Shown here: in pieces, positions 8,457 to 17,556 of the stretch
Position numbering within the stretch: position 1 is the first letter of the stretch
Layout of the letters: each line of letters opens with the position of its first letter
Assembly: GCA_030123675.1 (NCBI GenBank)
Contig: JASJYH010000011.1
Coordinates: forward strand, 1-47,053
DNA: 47,053 nt
DNA from: Anaerolineae bacterium
GTDB taxonomy: Bacteria; Chloroflexota; Anaerolineae; Anaerolineales; Villigracilaceae
Direction of reading: 5' to 3'
Program-made: the position numbers and the translations under genes
Notes under the pieces: generated by a model
The model's database searches: none
What the model saw: only the letters and a program-made list of their open reading frames with translations
What the model was told of the DNA's origin: nothing

Positions 8457-9480
8457 TTATATGTTTTGACCGGCCGTGATTGTGTTCTGATTAATAGTCC
8501 AGGCTAAGGTGTTGGGAGTTCATTCGAATGGGGAAGCGCAAATTTCCGATAATGGTAACAGCTCCTTTTCTGGATTAGTTAAGGATGTTTCAATAACGTG
8601 GCCAGAATGTAAATCGCCAATTAATATAAAAAGGTTTTTGATTTTGTTATCAGAGATAAACTTTAATTAACGATTTCGGTCATCTGTATATCGATCCCAC
8701 AGAGCGCGAGTGAAATCACCGAGCATATTAAATAATTCCGATGATGAGGATACAAGTAATTTAACCAGATATGTTTTTGGCTTTTCAAGCAGCCAGATTT
8801 CAAGCTATTCCCATTGCTTTTTAGAAATAATAAGTTTTGTATTTCGAGCATTGATTCGGCCAGTACGTGTATCGAGTACGAAAAAACTGGCTGCCCCAAA
8901 CATAAATTGATAAGCTAATGAAGCCTCACTCTCGTAAATTTCAAATCGACCACTCGAGTCCCATTTTATCGGATCAATCGGCGTTGGTGCATGCAATCAC
9001 TGGTGTTCCCAATAGCTTCCAGGGCATCACGTACAGGGTGAATTCTGAGATAGCGTTCATCTTTTGGTCGCTGGCGAGTCCGGTCTTATGGGTTTTTCGT
9101 AGGCTGGGAATTCAAGCCAGCGCTTATTGGGATGATCTAAGTGCCAGTTGTTATTAACCTTTTGATCAGTTAAAATCATAAACGTTGATAAAATTTGTAA
9201 ATACTTTATGAATAGTTGGGCGTGACCAACTACTATGCATATACTTGCCGATATACATGGGTTTAGATGGAAAGTTTGTTGATGCCATTATTTTTCCAAT
9301 CATCGGCATAAATCCGATCCCCAACGAGCATAACAAAGCGAGGGTCCTGCTTAATGCGCTGGGCCTCAATAGACTTAAAAATCTTCCCTCCAGATGCAGC
9401 TATCGGTAAACAGCAAGAACCAAATGAAAATTTAAACGACTTCTTATCTCGAGGTATTGGAAACCTTTTGAGCGATGGGT
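8457..9480 (-). pseudogene. Decayed PhoD-like alkaline phosphatase (metallophosphoesterase)
   Basis: No intact frame exists, but successive minus-strand frames give consecutive PhoD family blocks in the right order. They are FSFGSC near 9430, DPRFVMLVGDRIYADD near 9315, then a WSRP block, a MILTDQKVNNNW block near 9170, YQFMFGAASFFVLDTRTGR near 8870, LFILIGDLHSGHVIE near 8620, and ICASPFE near 8535 followed by a TGA where Trp is expected. At least four frame changes and several stops separate the blocks, and the N-terminal part beyond 9480 is missing. Such enzymes are usually secreted or membrane-anchored phosphodiesterases/phosphatases. The metal-ligand blocks are still readable, so the decay is not ancient. 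Confidence 0.85.
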
Positions 9481-9502
9481 AAGAGCTACTAGATTTTTTG
9501 GG

Positions 9503-10276
9503 TTACCCTTTCAACAGGAAACTGTAATATTTTCCCAAATCACGAAACCTTGGCAGGAAAGCGGGTGTCTGCTTGCGGTATTTGGCATAATCATTACCTA
9601 AGTGTTTGAGCAAATCCTTTTCTTCAACCAGGATTACCCATGCAATGAAACCAAATGGAAGAACTATCACCCCAAAGATGATCGAAAATATATTACCATT
9701 TAGAATCGCCAAACCAAAACCCAGGCGCATCAAACCAGCATAGATTGGATGCCGCAGTACCTCGTAAATACTAGAATCCTCATAATGGCCCTCCTCATGG
9801 AAATATACATAGAGATGTGTAATGTTATCTATGCCTAAAATGTATATGGATCTGATCCACAAGACTCCCCCCGTGACCACGAAAAACCAGCCAATTGTAT
9901 TAGCAAATCGATCCCACCATAAAATTTGAATCCATGGTCCTGGGATGTAGCCTGTATAAGCAATTGTGGCAATTATGATTGCCATACCGGGTAGCGCAAA
10001 TCGCACAAAGGCATTGCGGTATGCTAATTCTCCATAACGGCTTGTGTATAATTCATTAATGGAAAAGAATTTCCACATTAAGTAGAACCCAAGCCCGAGG
10101 ACGATAACTTGTCCGTCTGGGCCCCATATCGGTAAAACGCGATTTACATTTATGAAGAAGATAGTGGTTGCAGTGAATACACCAACCGGTAACAGGCTTA
10201 ACCAAAAACTTTTGGCTCTGGATTGCAAATCGGGGAAATGTTTGCGCAATTTTTGAAAACCATTTATTTCCATCAT
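9503..10276 (-). CDS. Isoprenylcysteine carboxyl methyltransferase (ICMT)/PEMT family membrane methyltransferase
   Basis: A 257-residue polytopic protein with about six hydrophobic segments. The C-terminal signature of the ICMT/phospholipid methyltransferase superfamily is plain: YEVLRHPIYAGLMRL, then VEEKDLLKHLGNDYAKYRKQTP and a final PRF. In bacteria such proteins methylate lipids or small molecules; the substrate is unknown here. The N-terminal 100 residues are less conserved. A TTCCTCC complement upstream (GGAGGAA on the minus strand) serves as ribosome-binding site. Its stop lies 23 bases from the phosphatase relic. A second, broken ICMT-like gene lies at 40.9-41.3 kb. Confidence 0.82.
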   Translation of the reverse strand: MMEINGFQKLRKHFPDLQSRAKSFWLSLLPVGVFTATTIFFINVNRVLPIWGPDGQVIVLGLGFYLMWKFFSINELYTSRYGELAYRNAFVRFALPGMAIIIATIAYTGYIPGPWIQILWWDRFANTIGWFFVVTGGVLWIRSIYILGIDNITHLYVYFHEEGHYEDSSIYEVLRHPIYAGLMRLGFGLAILNGNIFSIIFGVIVLPFGFIAWVILVEEKDLLKHLGNDYAKYRKQTPAFLPRFRDLGKYYSFLLKG

Positions 10277-10330
10277 ATTCCTCCAAGAAAAGAGAAATTT
10301 TACAATGCCCCTTTTAATAAGTTGGTAAAA

Positions 10331-10363
10331 AGTAATGACCTGATTTACTTTAAGGTCATTACT
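10331..10363 (-). terminator. Terminator of the carboxylase operon
   Basis: An 11-bp perfect stem (AGTAATGACCT paired with its complement) and an 11-base loop, followed on the minus strand by a run of five T. It lies 37 bases after the biotin carrier stop codon and marks the end of the leftward operon. Confidence 0.75.
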
Positions 10364-10399
10364 AGATATTTCTGGTTAATTCTTTGGATTAACGTTTTA

Positions 10400-10897
10400 T
10401 TATTTTATACATAGTAAAATCTGTCTTTGCTCTACGGTTTCACCAGGTGCCACTCGTATTCTACTAATAATACCCTCTCTAGGAGATTTGAGTTCGTTTT
10501 GCATCTTCATAGATTCCAAGATGAGCAATACCTGTCCGCTTTCGATTTGCTGACCTTCCTCTACTGGAACCGTTATTACCATCCCAGGCATAGGTGACTT
10601 TAAAAAATATTCACCATTGTCATGGATTGAGCTTCCAGCAGCAGCCTTAAGTCGTTTTTCACGTTCATCCTCTACAATTACAGGATATTGACGACCCATC
10701 AATAGTACTTCCCATTCCTCTTCTCCAGGATATACAAATCCTTCATAGGATTTACCGTCTACAAGTAATGAGAAAACAGGCTGCCCAATTACTGGTTTGA
10801 AATCTACGGAAAGGACGCGACCATTTATCGAGATGTGGCTATCATCGATAATTTCAATCAAGTATTCAGTGTCATTAACTGTGCTAATGTATTTCAT
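10400..10897 (-). CDS. Biotin carboxyl carrier protein of an acyl-CoA carboxylase
   Basis: A 165-residue carrier whose C-terminal biotinyl domain has the ESMKM motif; Lys131 is the biotinylation site, preceded by the SPMPGMV turn. The first ~85 residues form a less conserved beta-rich linker domain as seen in propionyl/methylcrotonyl-type carriers. I chose ATG 10897, 13 bases after the accC stop; a longer open frame (to 10969) would overlap accC and adds residues unlike the family. The biotin shuttles carboxyl groups between the carboxylase and transferase encoded just upstream. It is the last gene of the operon. Confidence 0.9.
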   Translation of the reverse strand: MKYISTVNDTEYLIEIIDDSHISINGRVLSVDFKPVIGQPVFSLLVDGKSYEGFVYPGEEEWEVLLMGRQYPVIVEDEREKRLKAAAGSSIHDNGEYFLKSPMPGMVITVPVEEGQQIESGQVLLILESMKMQNELKSPREGIISRIRVAPGETVEQRQILLCIK

Positions 10898-10910
10898 AAA
10901 AAAATCCAGA

Positions 10911-12419
10911 TTAACGGTGCATTCGTTCCCAACGGCCGACCCATTTCCAATTGCTTGTGTCTCGCTCATTGCGGCGGACTATCTGAGCAGCTTTTTGGGC
11001 CTCTGAATGTGCGACCAGGGTCGCCAATATAGCAGCTATTTCACCATTAGATTTTTTGTCATCCTCTGTTTCTTTCATAGAAAAACGTTCTTCAATAAAG
11101 CGTGTATCATATTGACCACCCATGAAGCGGTGTGAGTCCATCAAGGTTTGATGAAAAGGGATATTTGTACGGACCCCAACGATGCGGTATTCTTCAAGAG
11201 CACGCCGCATTCGTAAGATGGCCTGGCCGCGAGTTTCTCCCCATGCGATCACCTTGGCAATCATAGAATCATAATATGGAGTTATTTCAATTCCAGGATA
11301 TACCCCTGTGTCGACCCGCAATCCGGGTCCGGTGGGCAGCAAACTATGTGTGATACGGCCGGTTGAGGGTAAAAAGTCATTGTAAGGATCTTCGGCATTG
11401 ATGCGGCATTCGATGGCATGTCCTTTAATGCGGATATCAGCTTGGGTATATTTTAAGCGTCGCCCACGGGCGATCCGAATTTGCTCAGCTACAATATCGA
11501 CCCCAGTTACCATCTCGGTTACTGGGTGCTCTACTTGCAGGCGGGTATTCATTTCAAGGAAGTAAAAATTTTTTTCTTTGTCAACCAAAAATTCGATTGT
11601 GCCGGCATTGATGTAATCCACAGCTTTTGATATTTTTATAGCCACTTCACCCATCTTGGCCCGCAATTCGGCATCGATAAACGAAGAGGGAGCTTCTTCT
11701 AACAGCTTTTGATGTCGTCGTTGGAGCGAACATTCTCGTTCGCCAAGGTGGATTACATTTCCATGCGTGTCCGCCAGAACTTGGATTTCAATATGTCTGG
11801 CACCCTTTACTAATTTTTCTAAATAAAGTTCTCCGTTGCCAAAAGAGGCTTCTGCTTCGCCTCGTGCGGATTTGAGTAAGGAAGGCATTTCCTTAATATT
11901 TTGGACTTCACGTATACCTTTTCCACCGCCACCAGCTGTTGCCTTGATAAGGAGCGGAAAGCCGATTATTTTGCTCTGCTCCAAAAGTTGTTCGTCGGTT
12001 AAGCTCTCAATATTTTCGGTACCTGGTACAACCGGCACACCCGCTTTAATCACAATAGAACGTGCGATTCTTTTGTCGCCCATTGTTGCAATAGTGGCTG
12101 GTTTTGGGCCGATAAATGTTATGCCTTCTGATTCGCAGTCTCTCGCAAAATCCTCGCGCTCTGCCAAAAATCCATACCCAGGATGAATGGCATTAGCCCC
12201 ACACTCTTTGGCAATTTTGATTATTTTGTCCCCTCTTAAATATGATTCGCGTGAGGGTGCCGGTCCAAGCAGATAAGCTTCATCTGCGTAACGAACGTGC
12301 AAGGCCTGGCGATCAGCTTCTGAGAATACGGCTACCGTTTCCAAACCACGTTCACGACAAGCACGTAATATTCGAACCGCTACTTCACCACGATTGGCGA
12401 CTAAAACTTTTTTAAACAT
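10911..12419 (-). CDS. accC: Biotin carboxylase subunit of an acyl-CoA carboxylase
   Basis: A 502-residue ATP-grasp enzyme that carboxylates carrier-bound biotin. Domains in order are the N-terminal pre-ATP-grasp (KVLVANRGEVAVRILRACRE), the ATP-grasp with the glycine-rich loop ATAGGGGKGIR near residue 160, the EMNTRLQVEHPVTE catalytic block near 290, and the C-terminal RMRRALEEYRIVGVRTNI. The length exceeds the 450 residues of fatty-acid AccC through a C-terminal extension, as in three-subunit propionyl/methylcrotonyl-CoA carboxylases. It starts nine bases after the carboxyltransferase stop codon. Confidence 0.94.
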   Translation of the reverse strand: MFKKVLVANRGEVAVRILRACRERGLETVAVFSEADRQALHVRYADEAYLLGPAPSRESYLRGDKIIKIAKECGANAIHPGYGFLAEREDFARDCESEGITFIGPKPATIATMGDKRIARSIVIKAGVPVVPGTENIESLTDEQLLEQSKIIGFPLLIKATAGGGGKGIREVQNIKEMPSLLKSARGEAEASFGNGELYLEKLVKGARHIEIQVLADTHGNVIHLGERECSLQRRHQKLLEEAPSSFIDAELRAKMGEVAIKISKAVDYINAGTIEFLVDKEKNFYFLEMNTRLQVEHPVTEMVTGVDIVAEQIRIARGRRLKYTQADIRIKGHAIECRINAEDPYNDFLPSTGRITHSLLPTGPGLRVDTGVYPGIEITPYYDSMIAKVIAWGETRGQAILRMRRALEEYRIVGVRTNIPFHQTLMDSHRFMGGQYDTRFIEERFSMKETEDDKKSNGEIAAILATLVAHSEAQKAAQIVRRNERDTSNWKWVGRWERMHR

Positions 12420-12428
12420 AAGACACCT

Positions 12429-13979
12429 TTACAGGGGAATATTCCCGTGTTTCTTGGCTGGGTTAGAATCGCGTTTGTTGCTCAGCATTTCTAGAGCATT
12501 AATTAATCGTGGCCGTGTTTCCCGCGGTTCGATAATATCGTCAATATATCCACGTTCTGCCGCAACATATGGATTAGCAAACTTTTCTCTATATTCTGCT
12601 ACGAGTTCCGCTTTGCGCTTGATTGGGTCTTTGGCATTTTTAATTTCTTTTCGGAAGATGATGTTTACGGCGCCATCGGGTCCCATTACTGCGATTTCTG
12701 CGTTTGGCCAGGCAATATTTATGTCCCCTCGGGTATGTTTACTGGACATGACATCGTAGGCACCACCGTAGGCTTTGCGAGTAATCACAGTGAGCTTGGG
12801 GACCGTAGCTTCACAATATGCGTACAATAATTTGGCTCCTGCGCGAATAATTCCACCGTGTTCTTGTTCTGTACCTGGCATGAAACCTGGCACGTCTTCG
12901 AATGTCAATATTGGTATGTTAAATGAGTCACAGAACCTAACGAAACGGCCGGCTTTTTCAGATGCATTAATATCCAGAACGCCAGCAAGTACAGCAGGTT
13001 GATTCGCAACAATACCAATAGAATGTCCACCCAGGCGCGCGAAGCCCACAACGATGTTTGCCGCAAAAGATTCTTGAATCTCAAAAAATTGTCCATTATC
13101 TACAATTTTTTGAATAACATCTTTCATATTGTAAGGTTTCCCAGGATCATCAGGAATAATGGTATCCAATGATTCTTCCATTCGAAGGGTTTCATCATTT
13201 GTTTGCACAAAAGGAACATCTTCCATATTATTAGAAGGTAGGAAACTTAAGAGCTTGCGAATGAGAAAAAGGGTATCGGCTTCACTATCAGCAACCACAT
13301 GGCATACACCTGATATTTCCGAATGTACACTAGCTCCGCCCAATTCTTCAAATGACACATCCTCGTGGGTAACTGATTTGACCACTTCTGGTCCAGTTAC
13401 AAACATATACGAAGAATCGCGCACCATAAAGATAAAATCAGTCAATGCAGGCGAGTAAACCGCGCCTCCCGCGCAAGGCCCCATAATTGCTGAAATTTGT
13501 GGGACTACCCCAGAAGCCATTGTGTTGCGCAGGAAAATGTCTGCATAGCCGCCGAGAGACACTATCCCTTCTTGAATTCGGGCGCCACCAGAGTCGTTCA
13601 ATCCAATCACCGGTGCACCGTTTTTAAGCGCCATATCTAATATCTTGACAATTTTCTCGGCATGCACCTCACCTAACGAGCCGCCAAAAACAGTAAAATC
13701 TTGTGAGTAAACGTAGACAAGCCTTTCGTCAATTGTTCCCCAGCCTGTTACCACCGAATCGCTTAAAAACTTTTGTTTTTCCAAGCCAAAGTCGTTCGTG
13801 CGATGTTGAACAAAGGCGTCAATTTCACGGAATGATCCTTTGTCAAGAAGCAGATCAAGCCGTTCTCGGGCGGTTAAACGTCCCTTTTTGTGTTGGGATT
13901 CGATTCTCTTTTCCCCACCTCCAAGACGAGATTGAACCCTTAATTCTCGTAGGCGTTGGATTTTTGAATTATCGGTCAT
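12429..13979 (-). CDS. Acyl-CoA carboxyltransferase subunit (PccB/MmdA type)
   Basis: A 516-residue carboxyltransferase with both crotonase-fold halves in one chain, as in PccB and MmdA. Visible motifs are [20 protein letters not shown], the oxyanion-hole [12 protein letters not shown], and the second-half [20 protein letters not shown], followed by [14 protein letters not shown] and [11 protein letters not shown]. Propionyl-CoA is the most likely substrate by family resemblance, but acetyl- or methylcrotonyl-CoA cannot be excluded. It overlaps the preceding membrane-protein gene by 11 bases, which suggests translational coupling. Confidence 0.92.
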   Translation of the reverse strand: MTDNSKIQRLRELRVQSRLGGGEKRIESQHKKGRLTARERLDLLLDKGSFREIDAFVQHRTNDFGLEKQKFLSDSVVTGWGTIDERLVYVYSQDFTVFGGSLGEVHAEKIVKILDMALKNGAPVIGLNDSGGARIQEGIVSLGGYADIFLRNTMASGVVPQISAIMGPCAGGAVYSPALTDFIFMVRDSSYMFVTGPEVVKSVTHEDVSFEELGGASVHSEISGVCHVVADSEADTLFLIRKLLSFLPSNNMEDVPFVQTNDETLRMEESLDTIIPDDPGKPYNMKDVIQKIVDNGQFFEIQESFAANIVVGFARLGGHSIGIVANQPAVLAGVLDINASEKAGRFVRFCDSFNIPILTFEDVPGFMPGTEQEHGGIIRAGAKLLYAYCEATVPKLTVITRKAYGGAYDVMSSKHTRGDINIAWPNAEIAVMGPDGAVNIIFRKEIKNAKDPIKRKAELVAEYREKFANPYVAAERGYIDDIIEPRETRPRLINALEMLSNKRDSNPAKKHGNIPL

Positions 13980-14379
13980 GTGCCTCTCTTTGAGTTAGAT
14001 AAATCTTAGTGTTTGGTAGTAATACGCAAACGGATAATAGAATTAATAAGAATACATTTAGCAAAACTAAGAAAAATAGATTTACTTGAGAATGTTGAAG
14101 AAGTAGCTTGTCGAACCAAAACCAAATTGTTAATGCTGTTCCTGTGCCAATCAATACATATCTAATCCATCTTTTTCTTGTCCATGTACTCCAAATTAAA
14201 AATAGGCTAATGATGAACCAAAAACCAGCACTGCTAATCAAATAAAAAGGACCAGGCCTTTTTATGAATTCGACTAGTGTGTCTTGCCATAAATAAAAGG
14301 TGAGTAGGCGCAATCCGCTCCAAACCGTTAGTAGTATCACCAGCCAATATATAATCGTCACACTTAAGGGTCGTTTCAT
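13969..14379 (-). CDS. Small membrane protein of unknown function
   Basis: A 136-residue protein I do not recognise. It has four predicted hydrophobic helices (near residues 7-28, 44-62, 73-90 and 97-122) and a short basic tail ending in QREAHDR. The loops are short and no catalytic motif is visible. Its last 11 bases overlap the start of the carboxyltransferase gene, and it lies 53 bases after the glycosyltransferase-like gene, so it is cotranscribed with both. The overlap suggests coupling of expression but says little about function. Confidence 0.7.
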   Translation of the reverse strand: MKRPLSVTIIYWLVILLTVWSGLRLLTFYLWQDTLVEFIKRPGPFYLISSAGFWFIISLFLIWSTWTRKRWIRYVLIGTGTALTIWFWFDKLLLQHSQVNLFFLVLLNVFLLILLSVCVLLPNTKIYLTQREAHDR

Positions 14380-14432
14380 AAATAATCTTAGCTATGATGA
14401 TAATATCCGCGCAGCTAAAATTCTAATTGGTC

Positions 14433-16511
14433 TCATTGTGCAGCAGGTAAAAAATGCATGATTGCTTTTCCACCATAATAATCGATGATTTCTAGGCGGT
14501 TGGTATATTGACCGCGATAGGGTTGGGTCTCGAGAATATCTGGATTTGCAAATACGTAATCTAATCCCATATTATAAAGGAAATCGCTTCCTGCTTGAGA
14601 TTTGTGAGCTTGAATATAGGAGTAGCTATTGACTAGCCCATCCATATTTACAATTGTACGCTCACGAATGAAATATTCGACATTGCCACCACCTGTCATG
14701 CCAATGATACTTCCGGGCTCGGTATGAGTTTCTACGAATTCTACAATTTCCATATAAGGTGCTTTTGTAAATCTAGCTCCATGTGGCATTTGATTATCGA
14801 TAATTTGCTTGAAATTAATCAAACTGACATACCCATAGTATCCGACCAAAAAATATAGGATGATGGTAAATGCGGAAATACGGCGAAGTGGAAGGGAGAT
14901 TGTATCAAGTAAAATGCTGCCGACCAAAACTATAAGAACCATTTGGCTGACCCAGTACCATTCCTTGAGAGCTGCATAGCCTGAAATATTGTACTGGAGA
15001 ATTTGCAATCCAGCGCCTGCTAACATTGGGAATATAGCGAGTTGGTAGGTAAGTCTTGCAGCACGTTTGCGGTTAATCAACAACATAAATATAATCACAA
15101 GCAAAAAAATGGCCAGCAATAAGGTATATCTTAGATCATATTTAATCTGAATTGAATTAATCCAAGGAACATTTTTATTCCATTCACCCACTATCGTAGT
15201 TATTGGATGCCATGCGTTCAAGTCACCATTTGGATTAAGCCCGAAAAAAGAATTTACAGATCGGGCGGAACCGCCGTATACTTTGTCAGCGAATGAACCC
15301 CACCAGCGCTTTACTTGTCCACTAATTGGTGAGCCGATACCAAATACAATTTGGTTCCAAAGAATATAAATTCCAATGGAAGCTCCGAGAATGCCGTAGT
15401 ACAATCCAGAATCGAAGAGATAGTTGCGCCATTTTTCTTTGTGGGTTTTTTTCGATATGTCGAATTTGATGTTTGATTTTCGACTGAATAAAACAATGAA
15501 AAACCGGACAATAAGCAGCAGCGCCAGGGAAAGAGCACCATCAATCAATGGTGCAGTGCGAGGGAAACTTCCCTGAAGGATTCCAAATTTTGTTAACCCA
15601 AGAAATATGACCATAATTCCGACTGTGGAAGAGGCTATTGCAATTGCACTTTGCCGGAATAATTTAAGTAGTGATAGTTCTATTGGATGCTCATATAAGC
15701 CAAGAAAATATAGCAATGTCACTTTTATTGCTATGCCAATGGCTACCATTGCGATGGCCATGTTCGAATATTGGTAATATTCCGGTAACCCTGTCCGGAT
15801 GATAAATGCGGAGACAGTGCTTATCGTGAATACCAAAATATCAATCGGCAGCAAGTATCGGATTGGTTTGTCGCGGAAAATGATCCATAGCCCGAATATT
15901 CCAACTAAGAATATTAAGTCCAGGCGGCTGAAGACCACGAGTGTCCCAGCAATTGCTAGAATTGAAATCTCTTTGCGTGTGAAGTTTGATTGTGATTGAT
16001 TCCGTTCGTAGCGTTGTAGAATATACAAAAACAAGACAAGACAAAATGCGGCCAGGCCAGTTTCCAATCCTTGTTGATATGCGGTTTTATGAATAAATAA
16101 ATCGAATGCCCAATAAAAGCCTGCCAAAAGTGCGATTGGAAGGCTGAGGGTATTTTTTAGTATTCTGTACAAAAGTATGCTGGTGAACGCGCGTAATCCG
16201 CCAAGAACAATGATTAATATCCTTAAAGGCAAAATAGGATCAACCCGTGCAAGGCTGAATATTGGAATATTGACTAAGGTCCATAAGGGATGATATCCGT
16301 TGGTTAGGTTGATTCCATCGAAGGTGCTGCCCTTTCCCTCACTGATGTTTTGGGCTATTTTGAAATAGTAATAGGCGTCGTCACGCGTAAACCATTTGTT
16401 AGGCAGGTTATAAGCGTCCGAAAATGCCGCGTATCCATAGACACCCAAAACAGCGAATAAGATAAATATTTCAAACCAGGGCAGTGCGCTTAACTTTTTA
16501 AATAGATTCAT
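14433..16511 (-). CDS. Polytopic glycosyltransferase-like membrane protein (GT39/GT-C superfamily)
   Basis: A 692-residue protein with roughly twelve or more transmembrane segments. Near residue 35-75 it has TRDDAYYYFKIAQNISEGKG and GYHPLW, where the acidic DDAYYY pair in the first periplasmic loop resembles the catalytic loop of GT-C enzymes that use polyprenyl-phosphate sugars. The C-terminal soluble portion includes IIGMTGGGNVEYFIRERTIVNMDGL. The start is ATG 16511, four bases after the oxidoreductase stop; an upstream TTG would overlap that gene by 41 bases. The acceptor is unknown. Two other GT-C-like genes lie at 17.6 and 26.5 kb. Confidence 0.75.
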   Translation of the reverse strand: MNLFKKLSALPWFEIFILFAVLGVYGYAAFSDAYNLPNKWFTRDDAYYYFKIAQNISEGKGSTFDGINLTNGYHPLWTLVNIPIFSLARVDPILPLRILIIVLGGLRAFTSILLYRILKNTLSLPIALLAGFYWAFDLFIHKTAYQQGLETGLAAFCLVLFLYILQRYERNQSQSNFTRKEISILAIAGTLVVFSRLDLIFLVGIFGLWIIFRDKPIRYLLPIDILVFTISTVSAFIIRTGLPEYYQYSNMAIAMVAIGIAIKVTLLYFLGLYEHPIELSLLKLFRQSAIAIASSTVGIMVIFLGLTKFGILQGSFPRTAPLIDGALSLALLLIVRFFIVLFSRKSNIKFDISKKTHKEKWRNYLFDSGLYYGILGASIGIYILWNQIVFGIGSPISGQVKRWWGSFADKVYGGSARSVNSFFGLNPNGDLNAWHPITTIVGEWNKNVPWINSIQIKYDLRYTLLLAIFLLVIIFMLLINRKRAARLTYQLAIFPMLAGAGLQILQYNISGYAALKEWYWVSQMVLIVLVGSILLDTISLPLRRISAFTIILYFLVGYYGYVSLINFKQIIDNQMPHGARFTKAPYMEIVEFVETHTEPGSIIGMTGGGNVEYFIRERTIVNMDGLVNSYSYIQAHKSQAGSDFLYNMGLDYVFANPDILETQPYRGQYTNRLEIIDYYGGKAIMHFLPAAQ

Positions 16512-16515
16512 GGGG

Positions 16516-17547
16516 TTATTGAATAGTGAGCGTAATTTTGCCAATGTTATCGCCAATCGAAAGCCGTTCTTGGGCTTCGGCAGCGTTTTTTAAGGGGAAG
16601 GATTTGTCCAAAGTGGGTCTTAGTTTTCCAGCTACAACCAAATCCATTACAGTTTTAAAATCAGATATATTGCTCATGCTTGAACCGATAATCGAGAGAT
16701 GCCTTGCGAAAATGTAACGATTATCAATCTCAATTTTTGGCCCACTAGTGTTTCCTACAGTGAGTAAACGACCGCCTTTTTTAAGTGTGCGTATGCTTTG
16801 CATAAAAGTTGATCCCACGTTATCAACTACTACATCCACACCTACTTTTTTTGTTGTTAAATAGACGGCTTTGGACCAATCAGGCTCTTTTGAACGATCG
16901 ATTAGGATGTCTGCCCCCAAGGCCTCTGCATTTTCTAATTTTTTCGCACCTGAACCAACAACCATAACTTGCGCGCCACTATATCGGGCTATATCTATGC
17001 TGGCAGTGTTGACTCCACCTCCAGCTCCAACGATAAGGACTTTCTCCCCTGCTTGTAATTTTCCACGAGTGATAAGCGAGTGCCAGGCGGTTTGGTAGAC
17101 CAAGGCAGCTCCAGCAGCAATGTGGGGATCAAATATTTTTGGAAGTTTGTATATTTGACGGGCTGGTACGGAGATATATTCAGCGTAGGTGCCGTGGATT
17201 GTCTCACCAAGCAAGTTCCAATCTTCGCACATGTTATCCCAACCTGAAAGACAAAAGTCGCATTTACCACATCCAAGATTTGGATTGATAACCACTAGAT
17301 CGCCAATCTTAAAATCCTTTACTCCTTTGGTTAGGACAGCGATTTCCCCAGCTCCGTCTGCGCCGTTGATATGAGGCAAATCGACCTTAATCCCAAGCTG
17401 ACCATTCCGGCTAAGAATATCCATGAAATTAAGCGCGGCTACATGTAGCTTGACCAACACTTCGCCAGGTTTTGGGTGGGGTGTGCTGAAATCGGTGTAC
17501 TCAAGAACTTCCGGTCCACCGTGTTGATGGAAAATGGTTGCTTTCAT
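16516..17547 (-). CDS. Zinc-binding medium-chain dehydrogenase/quinone oxidoreductase
   Basis: A 343-residue MDR protein. The N-terminal catalytic domain has the structural-zinc tetrad CGKCDFCLSGWDNMC near residues 94-108 and an N-terminal segment like quinone oxidoreductases (HGGPEVLEY). The Rossmann domain begins at VLIVGAGGGVNTASIDIARY near residue 165, so it should bind NAD(P)H. A DGAGEI stretch replaces the usual GHExxG of zinc alcohol dehydrogenases, so the catalytic zinc site is uncertain. The gene lies between two GT-C-like genes with gaps of 9 and 4 bases, upstream of the carboxylase genes. The substrate is not evident. Confidence 0.85.
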   Translation of the reverse strand: MKATIFHQHGGPEVLEYTDFSTPHPKPGEVLVKLHVAALNFMDILSRNGQLGIKVDLPHINGADGAGEIAVLTKGVKDFKIGDLVVINPNLGCGKCDFCLSGWDNMCEDWNLLGETIHGTYAEYISVPARQIYKLPKIFDPHIAAGAALVYQTAWHSLITRGKLQAGEKVLIVGAGGGVNTASIDIARYSGAQVMVVGSGAKKLENAEALGADILIDRSKEPDWSKAVYLTTKKVGVDVVVDNVGSTFMQSIRTLKKGGRLLTVGNTSGPKIEIDNRYIFARHLSIIGSSMSNISDFKTVMDLVVAGKLRPTLDKSFPLKNAAEAQERLSIGDNIGKITLTIQ

Positions 17548-17556
17548 ATTTCTTAC

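Noticed and set aside
8457-9480. TGA read as tryptophan (recoding) in the phosphatase relic
   Set aside because: A TGA stands where Trp is expected after ASPFE, but the region also has several frameshifts and other stops, and fabF ends with an ordinary TGA stop.
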